A stretch of DNA of 16,138 nt from Tissierellaceae bacterium (GCA_029264075.1 JARICQ010000021.1:1-16138); one strand, 5' to 3'. Shown: positions 6,963 through 14,104, counted from the stretch's first letter. Numbers and translations: made by a program. Notes: a model not told the origin generated them from the sequence alone.

Positions 6963-8332
6963 AAGACATGAAAGATAACATCTCTTAGTTTTTCTTTTTC
7001 AATTATATTAAGTGTTTTTGTCTTTATAGCTTTTGCACTACCAGGAGCAACATAGGCTGTCTTAAAACCCATCCGGTCTAACTCTCTAAGCCTTGTCTCA
7101 AGCGATGGAACTCTTTTAAGTTCACCAGTCAAGCCAACGTCTGCTATAAATACAGTGCTACTAGGGATACCAACACCCTTAACAGATGAAACTATACTCA
7201 TAAGAACAGCAAGATTTGATGCTTGCTCCTTTAATTTCATTCCACCAGTCGTCTTGATTACGACATTTTTGTCATATAGTTTTATATCTCCCCTCTGTTC
7301 TATGATGGATATAAGTGTATTTAGTTGCTCTCTTTTCATACACTCTCCAATCCTAGAAGGATATGGCATGAAAGAGTGAGATACTAGGCTCTCTATCTCC
7401 AATATAACAGGCCTAGTACCCTCCCTTACAACAGTTATAGAGCTTCCAGGAACTTCACTATTGTTCTCCCTTGTCGTCATGAAGTATTCAGAAGGATTGT
7501 CTATAGAGACCATACCCTTGTCTGTGATATAAAAAAATCCCATTTCTCCAGTAGATCCATATCTATTTTTGGTTGTGAGCAGGGTTCTAAGTTCTTCTCC
7601 ACTTTCACCTTCAATGAGTAGGACTGTGTCCACTAGATGTTCCAAAGCCCTTACTCCTGCTATTTCATCTTCCTTGGTCATCTGTCCAACAAGTATAACA
7701 ACTCTTGGTCTTTCAAGGTCCTTGGCTATCTCTACAAGGGCATTGGCACACTCCATGGTCTGGGTCGGCGAACCGGCTCTAGAGTTTGAAAATTCACCTA
7801 GCGTAAATGTTTGGATACTATCCAATATAATTACATCCGGATCTATATCATCTACATTAAACAAAACACTGTCCAGGCTATTGTCAGATATTACCCATAG
7901 ATCTGAACTTAGATCTTCTGTAACTCTATCCGCCCTATTTTTAATTTGCGATTCACTTTCTTCCCCAGATGCATATAGGACTTTTAGGCCTGATTTTCCT
8001 AGGTCATTAGCCACTTGTAGGAGCAGGGTTGATTTCCCCGCCCCAGGTTTTGCAGATAAAAGCGTGATGGAATCCTTAACTATTCCACCACCCATTACCC
8101 TATTAAATTCATTTATATTTGTAACTATTCTATCACTATTTGAACTCTTTACATCTTGAAGCCTCAAGATTGGTCTCTTTTTCCTTGTTTTACTAGTGGA
8201 TTTTGAGTTTTTTTTATTTTCAAGTGCAACTTCCTTGATACTTCCCCAAGTATTGCATTCTGGGCATTTCCCCAAATATCCAGGGGACTTGTATCCACAT
8301 TCATCACATATAAAGGCTGTCTTTATTTTCAT
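6956..8332 (-). CDS. radA: DNA repair protein RadA (Sms)
   Basis: RadA is a RecA-like ATPase that helps branch migration and processing of recombination intermediates in DNA repair. At 458 residues it has full length. The N-terminal zinc finger has Cys9, Cys12, Cys23 and Cys26 (CDEC and CPEC). Walker A, AKPGAGKST, lies at 94-102; the Walker B region, DVIILDSIQTF, near 166; and the RadA-specific KNRYG motif (KNRFG in most) at 255-259. A Lon-protease-like C-terminal domain follows, without evidence for protease function. The ATG at 8332 is chosen over an in-frame TTG at 8344 because the TTG overlaps the GGAGG site that serves the ATG. It lies 44 nt after clpC, with a palindrome between them. 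Confidence 0.95.
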   Translation of the reverse strand: MKIKTAFICDECGYKSPGYLGKCPECNTWGSIKEVALENKKNSKSTSKTRKKRPILRLQDVKSSNSDRIVTNINEFNRVMGGGIVKDSITLLSAKPGAGKSTLLLQVANDLGKSGLKVLYASGEESESQIKNRADRVTEDLSSDLWVISDNSLDSVLFNVDDIDPDVIILDSIQTFTLGEFSNSRAGSPTQTMECANALVEIAKDLERPRVVILVGQMTKEDEIAGVRALEHLVDTVLLIEGESGEELRTLLTTKNRYGSTGEMGFFYITDKGMVSIDNPSEYFMTTRENNSEVPGSSITVVREGTRPVILEIESLVSHSFMPYPSRIGECMKREQLNTLISIIEQRGDIKLYDKNVVIKTTGGMKLKEQASNLAVLMSIVSSVKGVGIPSSTVFIADVGLTGELKRVPSLETRLRELDRMGFKTAYVAPGSAKAIKTKTLNIIEKEKLRDVIFHVFK

Positions 8333-8348
8333 CTTTTCCTCCAAAATA

Positions 8349-8374
8349 TTACGGGAAGGTTAACCTTCCCGTAA
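8349..8374 (-). terminator. Perfect palindrome between clpC and radA
   Basis: A 26-nt perfect inverted repeat (13-bp arms, TTACGGGAAGGTT and complement) starts 2 nt after the clpC stop. On the minus strand it is followed by only TATTTTGG, a short U-run that leads straight into the radA ribosome binding site. It could be a partial terminator that lowers radA expression relative to clpC, or an mRNA 3' stabiliser. Confidence 0.65.
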
Positions 8375-8376
8375 AT

Positions 8377-10806
8377 TTACTCAACATTAAATGTCAATTC
8401 ATCTTCTTCTAGGTCTATATTTACAACATCCTCTTTTGAAAACTTGCCTCTCAATATCTCCTCAGCTAATTGGTCTTCTATTACCTTTCTTATGGTTCTC
8501 TCAAGAGGTCTCGCACCATATACTGGGTCAAATCCCTTTCTACCTATAAACTCTCTAGCTTTTTCAGATACCTTGATCTTCACATCTATATCTAAGAGTC
8601 TTCTTTCAAGATCATTTACCATGATCTCTACTATATCTCCTATATGCTCTTCTTCTAAGCTGTGGAATACTATTACCTCATCAAGTCTATTTAAAAACTC
8701 AGGCCTAAAGGTCTTCTTGAGTTCCTCAGTAATAGTTTCTTTCATTCTTTCATATTCTTCTTTACCCTCATCTTCTCCTGTTGAGAAGCCTAGGACATTT
8801 TGTTTTTTAATAGACATAGCTCCTACATTTGATGTCATTATTATAACAGTATTTTTAAAGTCTACTGTTCTGCCCTTTGAATCTGTAAGCCTTCCGTCAT
8901 CAAGTATTTGAAGCAACATATTGAATGCATCCGGATGAGCTTTTTCAATTTCATCAAATAGTATTACAGCATATGGCTTTTTCCTTACAGCTTCTGTAAG
9001 CTGGCCACCTTCATCATAGCCAACATATCCTGGAGGTGATCCTACAAGTCTAGATACAGCGTGTTTTTCCATATACTCACTCATGTCTATCCTTATCATA
9101 GCATCTTCTTCTCCAAATAATGCTTCAGCAAGTGCCTTGGCTAGGTAGGTCTTACCGACTCCTGTAGGGCCTACAAATATAAAGCTACCTACAGGCTTGT
9201 TTGGATCCTTAAGTCCAACCCTAGACCTTCTAACTGCATTAGAAACTGCTTGTACAGCTTGGCCCTGCCCCACTACCCTTTTATGGAGGAGGTCTTCAAG
9301 ATTTAGTAGCCTTTCACTTTCTTCTGTAGTCATCTTCGTGACTGGGATCCCAGTCCAAGATGATACTACCTTTGCTATTTCTTCATACTTAACTATCATA
9401 TTAGAAGTTTGTTTTTTCTTCTCCCACATTTTTTCATTGTCTTTAAGTTCCTTTTTGACATTCTTTTCTTGGTCTCTTATGCTTGCAGCTTTTTCATAGT
9501 CTTGAGAGTTGATTGCTTCTTCTTTTTCCTTTGAAAGTTCCTCAAGTCTTTCTTCCAGGTCCTTTAATTCATCTGGAGCAACATAGCTATTTACTCTTAT
9601 CATAGATGCTGCCTCATCAATTAGGTCAATTGCCTTGTCTGGCAAGAATCTATCAGTTATATATCTATGAGATAGTTCAGCTGCAGCTTTGATAGCCTCA
9701 TCCGTTATCTTCACCCTATGATGTGCTTCATACTTGTCCCTTAAACCTTGAAGAATCTTTATAGTGTCTTCTACATTTGGTTCTTCGACCATTATAGGCT
9801 GGAGTCTTCTCTCAAGGGCTGAATCCTTTTCTATATGCTTTCTATACTCGTCTATAGTCGTCGCTCCGACGATTTGAAGTTCTCCACGAGCTAGGACTGG
9901 CTTTAGTATGTTGGACGCATCTATTGCGCCCTCAGCAGCTCCAGCGCCTACTATAGTATGGAGCTCATCTATAAACAATATTATGTCTCCTGCATTCTTT
10001 AATTCCTTCATGACAGACTTAAGTCTCTCTTCAAATTCTCCCCTATATTTTGCTCCAGCAATCATTCCTGGAAGGTCAAGGGTGAGGACTCTTTTATCTT
10101 TAATGATTTCTGGTGCAGTTCCCTCTACTATCTTTTGAGCAAGTCCTTCAGCTATAGCTGTCTTACCAACACCTGGCTCTCCAATCAATACAGGGTTATT
10201 CTTTGTTCTTCTGCTAAGGACTTGAATTACTCTTTCAATTTCCTTCATTCTTCCTATGACTGGATCTATCTTGCCTGACTCAGCCATCTTATTTAGATCT
10301 ATACTATACTTAGCTAAATTTGGTGTCTTTTTGTTTTCAGCTGGACTCGCCTGTTGGGCCTTAGAGCTCGAATCTGTAATCATTCCAACTACCTTTTTCT
10401 TTAAATCTTCTATATTTGCTCCCATTTTTTTGATTACAGCTATTGCCACTCCTTCACCCTCAGATAGAAGTCCTAAGAGTAAGTGCTCAGTGCTTACATA
10501 ATTGTGCCCTAGTTTTCTAGCCTCTACAAAGCCAAGTTCAAAAATCCTCTTGGTTCTCGGAGTGAAGCCAAGTATATCTCCTCCATAGTCACCTTCTCCA
10601 ACTACATTCTTTATTTCAATCCTTGCCTTTTCTAGGTCTAGACCAGCTTCAGCAAGAGCTTTTCCAGCTACTCCTTCTTTTTCAGCTATAAGGCCTAGAA
10701 GTAAATGCTCTGTGCCAACATAATTGTGCTTGAGCCTCTTAGCTTCTTCTTGAGAAAGGAGTATTACCTTTTGTGCTTTTTCTGTAAATCTTCCAAACAT
10801 TGCCAT
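8377..10806 (-). CDS. clpC: ATP-dependent Clp protease ATPase subunit ClpC
   Basis: ClpC is a hexameric Hsp100 unfoldase that feeds substrates to ClpP and, in Firmicutes, recognises proteins marked by phosphoarginine. At 809 residues it is full length. Two Clp-N repeats (about 3-70 and 78-145) each carry the (G/S)TEHLLLGL signature. D1 has Walker A GEPGVGKTA at 209-217 and Walker B LFIDELH at about 277-283. A middle region includes a UVR-like coiled coil (about 425-460, INSQDYEKAASIRDQEKN). D2 has GPTGVGKT at 546-553 and later GSPPGYVGYDEGG. The start ATG is 6 nt after GGAGGG. The mcsB stop lies 4 nt upstream inside this leader, indicating tight coupling. It is expected to be repressed by CtsR through the operator upstream of ctsR. 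Confidence 0.97.
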   Translation of the reverse strand: MAMFGRFTEKAQKVILLSQEEAKRLKHNYVGTEHLLLGLIAEKEGVAGKALAEAGLDLEKARIEIKNVVGEGDYGGDILGFTPRTKRIFELGFVEARKLGHNYVSTEHLLLGLLSEGEGVAIAVIKKMGANIEDLKKKVVGMITDSSSKAQQASPAENKKTPNLAKYSIDLNKMAESGKIDPVIGRMKEIERVIQVLSRRTKNNPVLIGEPGVGKTAIAEGLAQKIVEGTAPEIIKDKRVLTLDLPGMIAGAKYRGEFEERLKSVMKELKNAGDIILFIDELHTIVGAGAAEGAIDASNILKPVLARGELQIVGATTIDEYRKHIEKDSALERRLQPIMVEEPNVEDTIKILQGLRDKYEAHHRVKITDEAIKAAAELSHRYITDRFLPDKAIDLIDEAASMIRVNSYVAPDELKDLEERLEELSKEKEEAINSQDYEKAASIRDQEKNVKKELKDNEKMWEKKKQTSNMIVKYEEIAKVVSSWTGIPVTKMTTEESERLLNLEDLLHKRVVGQGQAVQAVSNAVRRSRVGLKDPNKPVGSFIFVGPTGVGKTYLAKALAEALFGEEDAMIRIDMSEYMEKHAVSRLVGSPPGYVGYDEGGQLTEAVRKKPYAVILFDEIEKAHPDAFNMLLQILDDGRLTDSKGRTVDFKNTVIIMTSNVGAMSIKKQNVLGFSTGEDEGKEEYERMKETITEELKKTFRPEFLNRLDEVIVFHSLEEEHIGDIVEIMVNDLERRLLDIDVKIKVSEKAREFIGRKGFDPVYGARPLERTIRKVIEDQLAEEILRGKFSKEDVVNIDLEEDELTFNVE

Positions 10807-10810
10807 ATAT

Positions 10811-11845
10811 TTATCCCTCCAAAATTTTTAGTTTTTCTCTTAATGTTTGTCCTCTGAGTACATCTGTTTGAATCATATGATCTGAGTCTTTTTCTCCCTT
10901 TTGATATTTCTGTATGCTAGCAGGTTGAATGTCAAGCATTAGTTTGACTATTTCCTTAGACTCTATCTTGTCAATCAAACCCATGTCAGTTCCAAATTTT
11001 ACATTTGAAAGATGACTCATAGCCTCTACCATAGACATGACCCTACTATAGTTTAATATACCCAAGGATCTAAATACCTTGTCTTCTGCCTGTATTCCTT
11101 TTTTTTCTAATATATGCTCTCTAGTATTTCTCTCTCTAGCTATGATTTGAAGTATTATCTTATTTATTTTTTTAATTACATCTTCTTCTTTTTCACCAAT
11201 ACTTGTTTGATTGGATATTTGATATAGGTTTCCTAGAGCCTTTGACCCTTCCCCGTACAGACCTCTAACAGTAAGTCCCATCTTTCTTAGACCTTCCATT
11301 ATATTATTCATCTGTCCACTTACACTTAGGGCTGGCAAATGAAGCATGACAGATGCCCTCAATCCAGTTCCAACATTTGTAGGGCAAGCTGTGAGGTATC
11401 CAAATCTTTCATGAAAGGCAAATTTAATACTCTTTTCAAGCTCATCGTCTATAGCTGAGCAAACTTTCCATCCTTCTTCCAAGTCAAGTCCAGCTAGCAA
11501 GACTTGAATCCTTATATGATCTTCTTCATTTATCATAATAGTTGATTTCTCATCTTTTCTAAGAAAAAAACTACCATAGTCTACTTTCTCAGACAAGTTG
11601 GGGCTAATCAAATGTTTTTCTACAAAGCTATTTCTCTCAAACTGGTCTAGGTCTCTATTGCGATAAAAGAGATATTTTTCTTCCACTTCCATCAAGGCAT
11701 TTAAGATATCTTCTGTGATTTTATCCGCCTCTTCCATATCTATTAGATTTGGAAATTTATATTTTTCTATATTTCTAGCTAATCTAATCCTAGTGCTCAC
11801 AACTACATCTTCGTCAATACCCTGAGAATCTAACCATTTAGTCAT
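10811..11845 (-). CDS. mcsB: Protein arginine kinase McsB
   Basis: McsB phosphorylates arginine residues on proteins, including CtsR, and so marks them for ClpCP. It belongs to the phosphagen (guanidino) kinase family. At 344 residues it has normal length. Signatures: VVVSTRIRLARNI at 14-26, the NEEDHIRIQ segment at 106-114, CSAIDDELE at 129-137, and LTACPTNVGTGLRASVMLHLP at 151-171. The C-terminal segment TDVLRGQTLREKL occupies the place where I recall an RDxxRA phosphoarginine-sensing motif in Bacillus-type McsB, and here the first Arg and the final Ala are changed. The ATG at 11845 is 4 nt after the mcsA stop, which itself overlaps the ribosome binding site, so translation is probably coupled. 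Confidence 0.96.
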   Translation of the reverse strand: MTKWLDSQGIDEDVVVSTRIRLARNIEKYKFPNLIDMEEADKITEDILNALMEVEEKYLFYRNRDLDQFERNSFVEKHLISPNLSEKVDYGSFFLRKDEKSTIMINEEDHIRIQVLLAGLDLEEGWKVCSAIDDELEKSIKFAFHERFGYLTACPTNVGTGLRASVMLHLPALSVSGQMNNIMEGLRKMGLTVRGLYGEGSKALGNLYQISNQTSIGEKEEDVIKKINKIILQIIARERNTREHILEKKGIQAEDKVFRSLGILNYSRVMSMVEAMSHLSNVKFGTDMGLIDKIESKEIVKLMLDIQPASIQKYQKGEKDSDHMIQTDVLRGQTLREKLKILEG

Positions 11846-11849
11846 TTCT

Positions 11850-12365
11850 TCACCCCTCAGTCGTCTCTATTTTTTCATTTATCTTTTTAATTTCATCCCT
11901 TAAAATAGCAGCTTTTTCAAAGTTTTCTATTTTTATATTCTCCTCTAGTTCTTTTTTCAAGCTCTCTACTTCTCTTTTTTTGAAGATACTATCTTCTGCC
12001 CTTGCTGGAACCTTGCCAACATGGGTACTATGTCCATGGATATCCCTTAAGAGCACTCCTATTTCTTCTGGGAAAACCTCATAGCACTTTGAACATCCAA
12101 ATTTTCCACTTTCTAGGAATTTTTTATAGTCTAGCCCACATCTTGGGCAATTTATTTTTTTAAAATTCATTTCCTCTATTTGATCTTTTCCACTAAACTC
12201 CAAGAGTCCTGTAAATAATTTGTGAAAGGGAAATGGAAAGTCAAAATCAAAATCATCTTTAGACTTTGCACAAATATCGCATAGATGTTTTTCTTCAACT
12301 TCTCCATTGATTATCTTTGTAAAGTGTAATGTCGCTTGGTTTTTATTGCATGATTCACATAACAT
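11850..12365 (-). CDS. mcsA: McsA, zinc-finger activator of McsB
   Basis: McsA binds and activates the McsB arginine kinase and takes part in CtsR control and metal or heat stress responses. At 171 residues it shows four CxxC pairs: CESC (3-6) and CDIC (28-31) form a first zinc site, and CPRC and CSKC (about 74-95) a second. A C-terminal UVR-like coiled-coil segment (about 132-168) carries the NFEKAAILRDEIKK signature. Between the zinc sites lies an Asp/Phe-rich stretch (DDFDFDFPFPFHKLF) that looks disordered. The ATG follows GGAGGG by 6 nt, and that site overlaps the end of ctsR. It is the second gene of the ctsR-mcsA-mcsB-clpC operon. Confidence 0.95.
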   Translation of the reverse strand: MLCESCNKNQATLHFTKIINGEVEEKHLCDICAKSKDDFDFDFPFPFHKLFTGLLEFSGKDQIEEMNFKKINCPRCGLDYKKFLESGKFGCSKCYEVFPEEIGVLLRDIHGHSTHVGKVPARAEDSIFKKREVESLKKELEENIKIENFEKAAILRDEIKKINEKIETTEG

Positions 12366-12376
12366 GTCTATCCCTC

Positions 12377-12838
12377 CTATTCTGCGAGAATAAGTAAAAT
12401 ATCCTTCAAAATATCTGCCCTGATTCTATTTCTAGCATCAGAGTCTATACCGTATAAAGATCTATCTCCTATTGCGGCTTTTATAATACTTCCTTCTCTT
12501 TCTTCTATTAGTCCTTCTTCAATCAAGCCGTCAATTATATTATAAGCCTTGTTTTTTGTGACTGAACCTCCTATAGTCTCCAATATAATACTATTGACCT
12601 CACTATATTTATCTATACCCACTTTTACAATTTTAATATACCCACCGCCACCTCTTTTACTCTCAATATAATATCCTCTGTAGGGAGTGAATCTTGTAGT
12701 GAGTACATAATTGATCTGGGAAGGAGCACAATCAAACTGTTCAGCCATTTTATTCCTTTGAATTTCTATTATACCCGTTTCCGTACCTTCTAACATTTCT
12801 TTTATAAATATTTCTATTAGGTTACTTAAATCAGCCAA
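12377..12838 (-). CDS. ctsR: Transcriptional repressor CtsR
   Basis: CtsR is a dimeric winged helix-turn-helix repressor of class III heat shock genes (clp genes and its own operon). It acts as an intrinsic thermosensor and, when released, is degraded by ClpCP with the help of McsA and McsB. The 153-residue protein has the N-terminal HTH (about 22-60, with CAPSQINYVLTTRFTPYRGY) and the glycine-rich wing RGGGGYIKI at 62-70 that contacts DNA. A helical C-terminal dimerisation domain follows. The start is TTG at 12838, supported by GGAGGGG 7 nt upstream; it is the only start that gives the standard MADLSNLIE N-terminus. Its operator lies 17 nt upstream, giving autoregulation. Confidence 0.95.
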   Translation of the reverse strand: MADLSNLIEIFIKEMLEGTETGIIEIQRNKMAEQFDCAPSQINYVLTTRFTPYRGYYIESKRGGGGYIKIVKVGIDKYSEVNSIILETIGGSVTKNKAYNIIDGLIEEGLIEEREGSIIKAAIGDRSLYGIDSDARNRIRADILKDILLILAE

Positions 12839-12854
12839 ATATACTCCCCTCCTC

Positions 12855-12871
12855 TTTGACTATCTTTGACT
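12855..12871 (-). promoter_or_regulatory. CtsR operator (heptad direct repeat)
   Basis: On the minus strand AGTCAAAGATAGTCAAA is a tandem direct repeat of the heptad AGTCAAA separated by 3 nt, matching the known CtsR box (GGTCAAA-nAn-GGTCAAA). It lies between the promoter region and the ctsR ribosome binding site, as expected for autorepression of ctsR-mcsA-mcsB-clpC. Confidence 0.9.
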
Positions 12872-12881
12872 TTAGCCTTTA

Positions 12882-12911
12882 AAATTATTGCTTCCTTAAT
12901 TATGGAAGCAA
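12882..12911 (-). promoter_or_regulatory. Alternative promoter proximal to the CtsR box
   Basis: TTGCTT (12906-12911) and TAATTT (12882-12887) are 18 nt apart on the minus strand. A start near 12876 would put the CtsR operator at about +5 to +21, the usual arrangement for repression. The hexamers are imperfect and overlap the hairpin arms, so this is a competing, lower-confidence choice to the promoter at 12926-12954. Confidence 0.35.
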
Positions 12912-12915
12912 TAAT
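12884..12915 (-). terminator. Hairpin between transglutaminase gene and ctsR
   Basis: ATTATTGCTTCC (12904-12915 read on the minus strand) pairs over 12 bp with GGAAGCAATAAT across an 8-nt loop, followed by TTTTAAAGG. It may terminate the transglutaminase transcript. It also lies downstream of the distal ctsR promoter, so it could attenuate that transcript. Confidence 0.6.
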
Positions 12916-12925
12916 CTCTATATTT

Positions 12926-12954
12926 ATTATATCATCTTTTATCGAATTAGTAAA
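12926..12954 (-). promoter_or_regulatory. Sigma-A promoter for the ctsR operon (distal)
   Basis: TTTACT (12949-12954) and TATAAT (12926-12931) are separated by 17 nt on the minus strand. The -35 element overlaps the last codons of the transglutaminase gene. The predicted start near 12919 places a 12-bp hairpin and the CtsR operator in the leader. Confidence 0.6.
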
Positions 12955-13729
12955 CTTTTTCTATTCTATATTCACTTGGAAGTTTAATCATACTTACAGC
13001 TTTTTTGCCATCTTTAAGAGCAGCATCATATGTTGTATCTATAGTTATCCACTCTCCATCTATAAGCACTTGATTCCAAGCATGATAAACATCTAAATCA
13101 TTTTTATATCCCTTGATTAATTTAGCATGTATTCCTTGAGATCTAAGTATCCCAGAGAATAATGATGCATAATCATAACATATACCCTCGCCACTAGCTA
13201 CTACATGGTCAAGATTTGGTACATAGCTGTCATCTATATTATTTATCTTATCATAGTCATATTTTATATTTTTTATAATATATTCATATACTGCCCTTAC
13301 TTTTTCTTCTTTTCCATCTATACCCTCAGTTATCTCTTTTCCCAAGTCTATAGTTCGTCTTTGGTCTTTCCAGTAAATAGGTTGGTTAGAAGCTAAATAA
13401 ACATCATTTGATATCTCATTCTCCAGCTTGATTTCCTTTTTCTTTACAACCCTATATTTTTTTCCAGAGATGTTTTCTAGTAATTTGATGCTATAGTTTC
13501 CGCTTCCCAACTGAAGAGGTATAGTTTCCTCTTTGTTATTTATATTGTAGTAGTATTTTTCTTCATCTTTTTCAACCATTATCTTTGTTTTAACATTAAT
13601 TATTGAAGAACTAATTTGAACTGAATTGTTGTTTAACTTGTCGATTTTGTATACACTTTCACCTAATACACTTGTATTAAAAGAAAATAAAAAAATTGAT
13701 AAAAAAATAAACATTGAATACTTTTTCAC
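12947..13729 (-). CDS. Secreted transglutaminase-like cysteine enzyme
   Basis: A 260-residue exported protein with a transglutaminase-like core, a papain-type fold that in bacteria acts as a cysteine protease, peptidase or cross-linking enzyme. The N-terminus has a signal peptide (about 1-23, two Lys then an Ile/Leu/Phe-rich core, cleavage likely after VLG or nearby). Residues 24-115 form an unrecognised, Lys- and Asn-rich region. The catalytic domain spans about 140-235 and the triad is complete: Cys184 in GEGICYDYASL, His216 in VYHAWN and Asp231 in WITIDTTYD. The start is GTG at 13729 with GGAG 8 nt upstream. The leader contains two cyclic di-GMP-I riboswitches in tandem, so synthesis is very probably set by cyclic di-GMP. 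The substrate is unknown; the neighbouring surface proteins are the obvious candidates. Confidence 0.9.
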   Translation of the reverse strand: MKKYSMFIFLSIFLFSFNTSVLGESVYKIDKLNNNSVQISSSIINVKTKIMVEKDEEKYYYNINNKEETIPLQLGSGNYSIKLLENISGKKYRVVKKKEIKLENEISNDVYLASNQPIYWKDQRRTIDLGKEITEGIDGKEEKVRAVYEYIIKNIKYDYDKINNIDDSYVPNLDHVVASGEGICYDYASLFSGILRSQGIHAKLIKGYKNDLDVYHAWNQVLIDGEWITIDTTYDAALKDGKKAVSMIKLPSEYRIEKVY

Positions 13730-13742
13730 AGTAAACTCTCCT

Positions 13743-13826
13743 TTCGGTGGCTGGCTACCTTTTCAGGCCCTATAGCTTTGCGTCCTTAGGTTTCCCTAAG
13801 TTTGCCTTTATCGCTTGACAGTTTAT
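13743..13826 (-). ncRNA. Cyclic di-GMP-I riboswitch, gene-proximal copy
   Basis: Read on the minus strand it has the GEMM-I core in order: AAAGGCAAAC, a stem CTTAGG-GAAA-CCTAAG with GNRA tetraloop, GACGCAAAG, the tetraloop-receptor side CTATAGGGCCT, and AGGTAGCC closing the second stem. The G before GCAAAC corresponds to the ligand-contacting G20 of the Vibrio Vc2 aptamer, which favours cyclic di-GMP over cGAMP. It ends about 20 nt before the GTG of the transglutaminase gene. There is no terminator stem with U-tract between aptamer and gene, so control at the ribosome binding site is more likely than attenuation. Confidence 0.92.
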
Positions 13827-13888
13827 ACGATTATGTTAAATGAAAACAAAAAAACAAATAAAAATAGGTGCACTAAACGCTTTGTCAT
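13823..13888 (-). CDS. 21-codon leader ORF, duplicated signal-peptide start
   Basis: An ATG at 13888 follows the distal riboswitch with exactly the same ribosome binding site and 8-nt spacing as the transglutaminase gene. It opens a frame of 21 codons ending TAA at 13823-13825. The peptide starts MTKRLVHLF and continues with LFSFN, matching LFSFN of the transglutaminase signal peptide at the same codon positions. The stop corresponds to a Leu TTA codon in the full gene, changed at one base. It is hydrophobic with two basic residues near the start. It could be a dead remnant, or a translated leader peptide whose ribosome traffic affects folding of the second aptamer. Translation is likely from its signals, but function is unknown. 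Confidence 0.6.
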   Translation of the reverse strand: MTKRLVHLFLFVFLFSFNIIV

Positions 13889-13901
13889 AGTAAACTCTCC
13901 T

Positions 13902-13985
13902 TTCGGCTCCTGGCTACCTTTTCAGGCCCTATAGTTTTGCGTCCTTAGATTTCCCTAAGTTTGCCTTTATCGTTTGACAGTCTAC
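13902..13985 (-). ncRNA. Cyclic di-GMP-I riboswitch, promoter-proximal copy
   Basis: This is the first aptamer transcribed. It has the same core as its downstream copy: AAAGGCAAAC, CTTAGG-GAAA-TCTAAG (one C to U change that keeps a G-U pair), GACGCAAAACTATAGGGCCT and AGGTAGCC. Differences from the other copy fall in loops, pairable positions and the 3' flank (AGG instead of GCC and so on), so both appear functional. It directly precedes the ribosome binding site of the 21-codon ORF. Confidence 0.92.
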
Positions 13986-14022
13986 AAAAAGCATTAGTGA
14001 CCTTTTGTATTTGTCTAGATCT

Positions 14023-14051
14023 AGTATAGCATACTTATATATATTTGTAAA
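14023..14051 (-). promoter_or_regulatory. Sigma-A promoter of the tandem-riboswitch transcript
   Basis: TTTACA (14046-14051) and TATACT (14023-14028) lie 17 nt apart on the minus strand, with an extended -10 TGC before TATACT. Transcription should start near 14016, about 30 nt before the first aptamer, in a leader that also contains a small hairpin (TACAAAAG pairing with CTTTTTGTA). The -35 touches the base of the preceding terminator hairpin. Confidence 0.78.
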
Positions 14052-14089
14052 GGGGAAAAATTAGCTTGTTTTCAAACTATTTTCCCCTT
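14050..14089 (-). terminator. Terminator hairpin after the MPKTG surface protein gene
   Basis: On the minus strand AAGGGGAAAA pairs with TTTTCCCCTT, with an inner stem AGTTTG/CAAGCT (one G-U) and an AAAA loop, followed by a weak TTTACAAAT tail. It lies 15 nt after the stop of the surface protein gene and separates it from the riboswitch transcript. Confidence 0.7.
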
Positions 14090-14104
14090 ATTTTTCTTTT
14101 TTAT

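Larger units (their letters stand above)
13664..13985 (-). repeat. Tandem duplication of riboswitch, RBS and signal-peptide start
   Basis: Two direct copies of about 163 nt lie at an offset of 159 nt: 13823-13985 and 13664-13826. Each has aptamer, identical spacer and ribosome binding site, then a start codon and about 22 codons of signal peptide. Counting by eye, the aptamer-to-RBS part (96 nt) differs at 8 positions, about 92% identity. The coding part is about 68% identical (45 of 66) without gaps. The duplication therefore included the start of the transglutaminase gene. Confidence 0.88.

Noticed and set aside
8333..8344. In-frame TTG start for radA four codons upstream
   Set aside because: The TTG and the next codon are the GGAGG ribosome binding site of the ATG at 8332.
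13827..13888. T-rich stretch after the distal aptamer as a riboswitch terminator
   Set aside because: The T-rich RNA is coding-like signal-peptide sequence and no stable stem directly precedes it.
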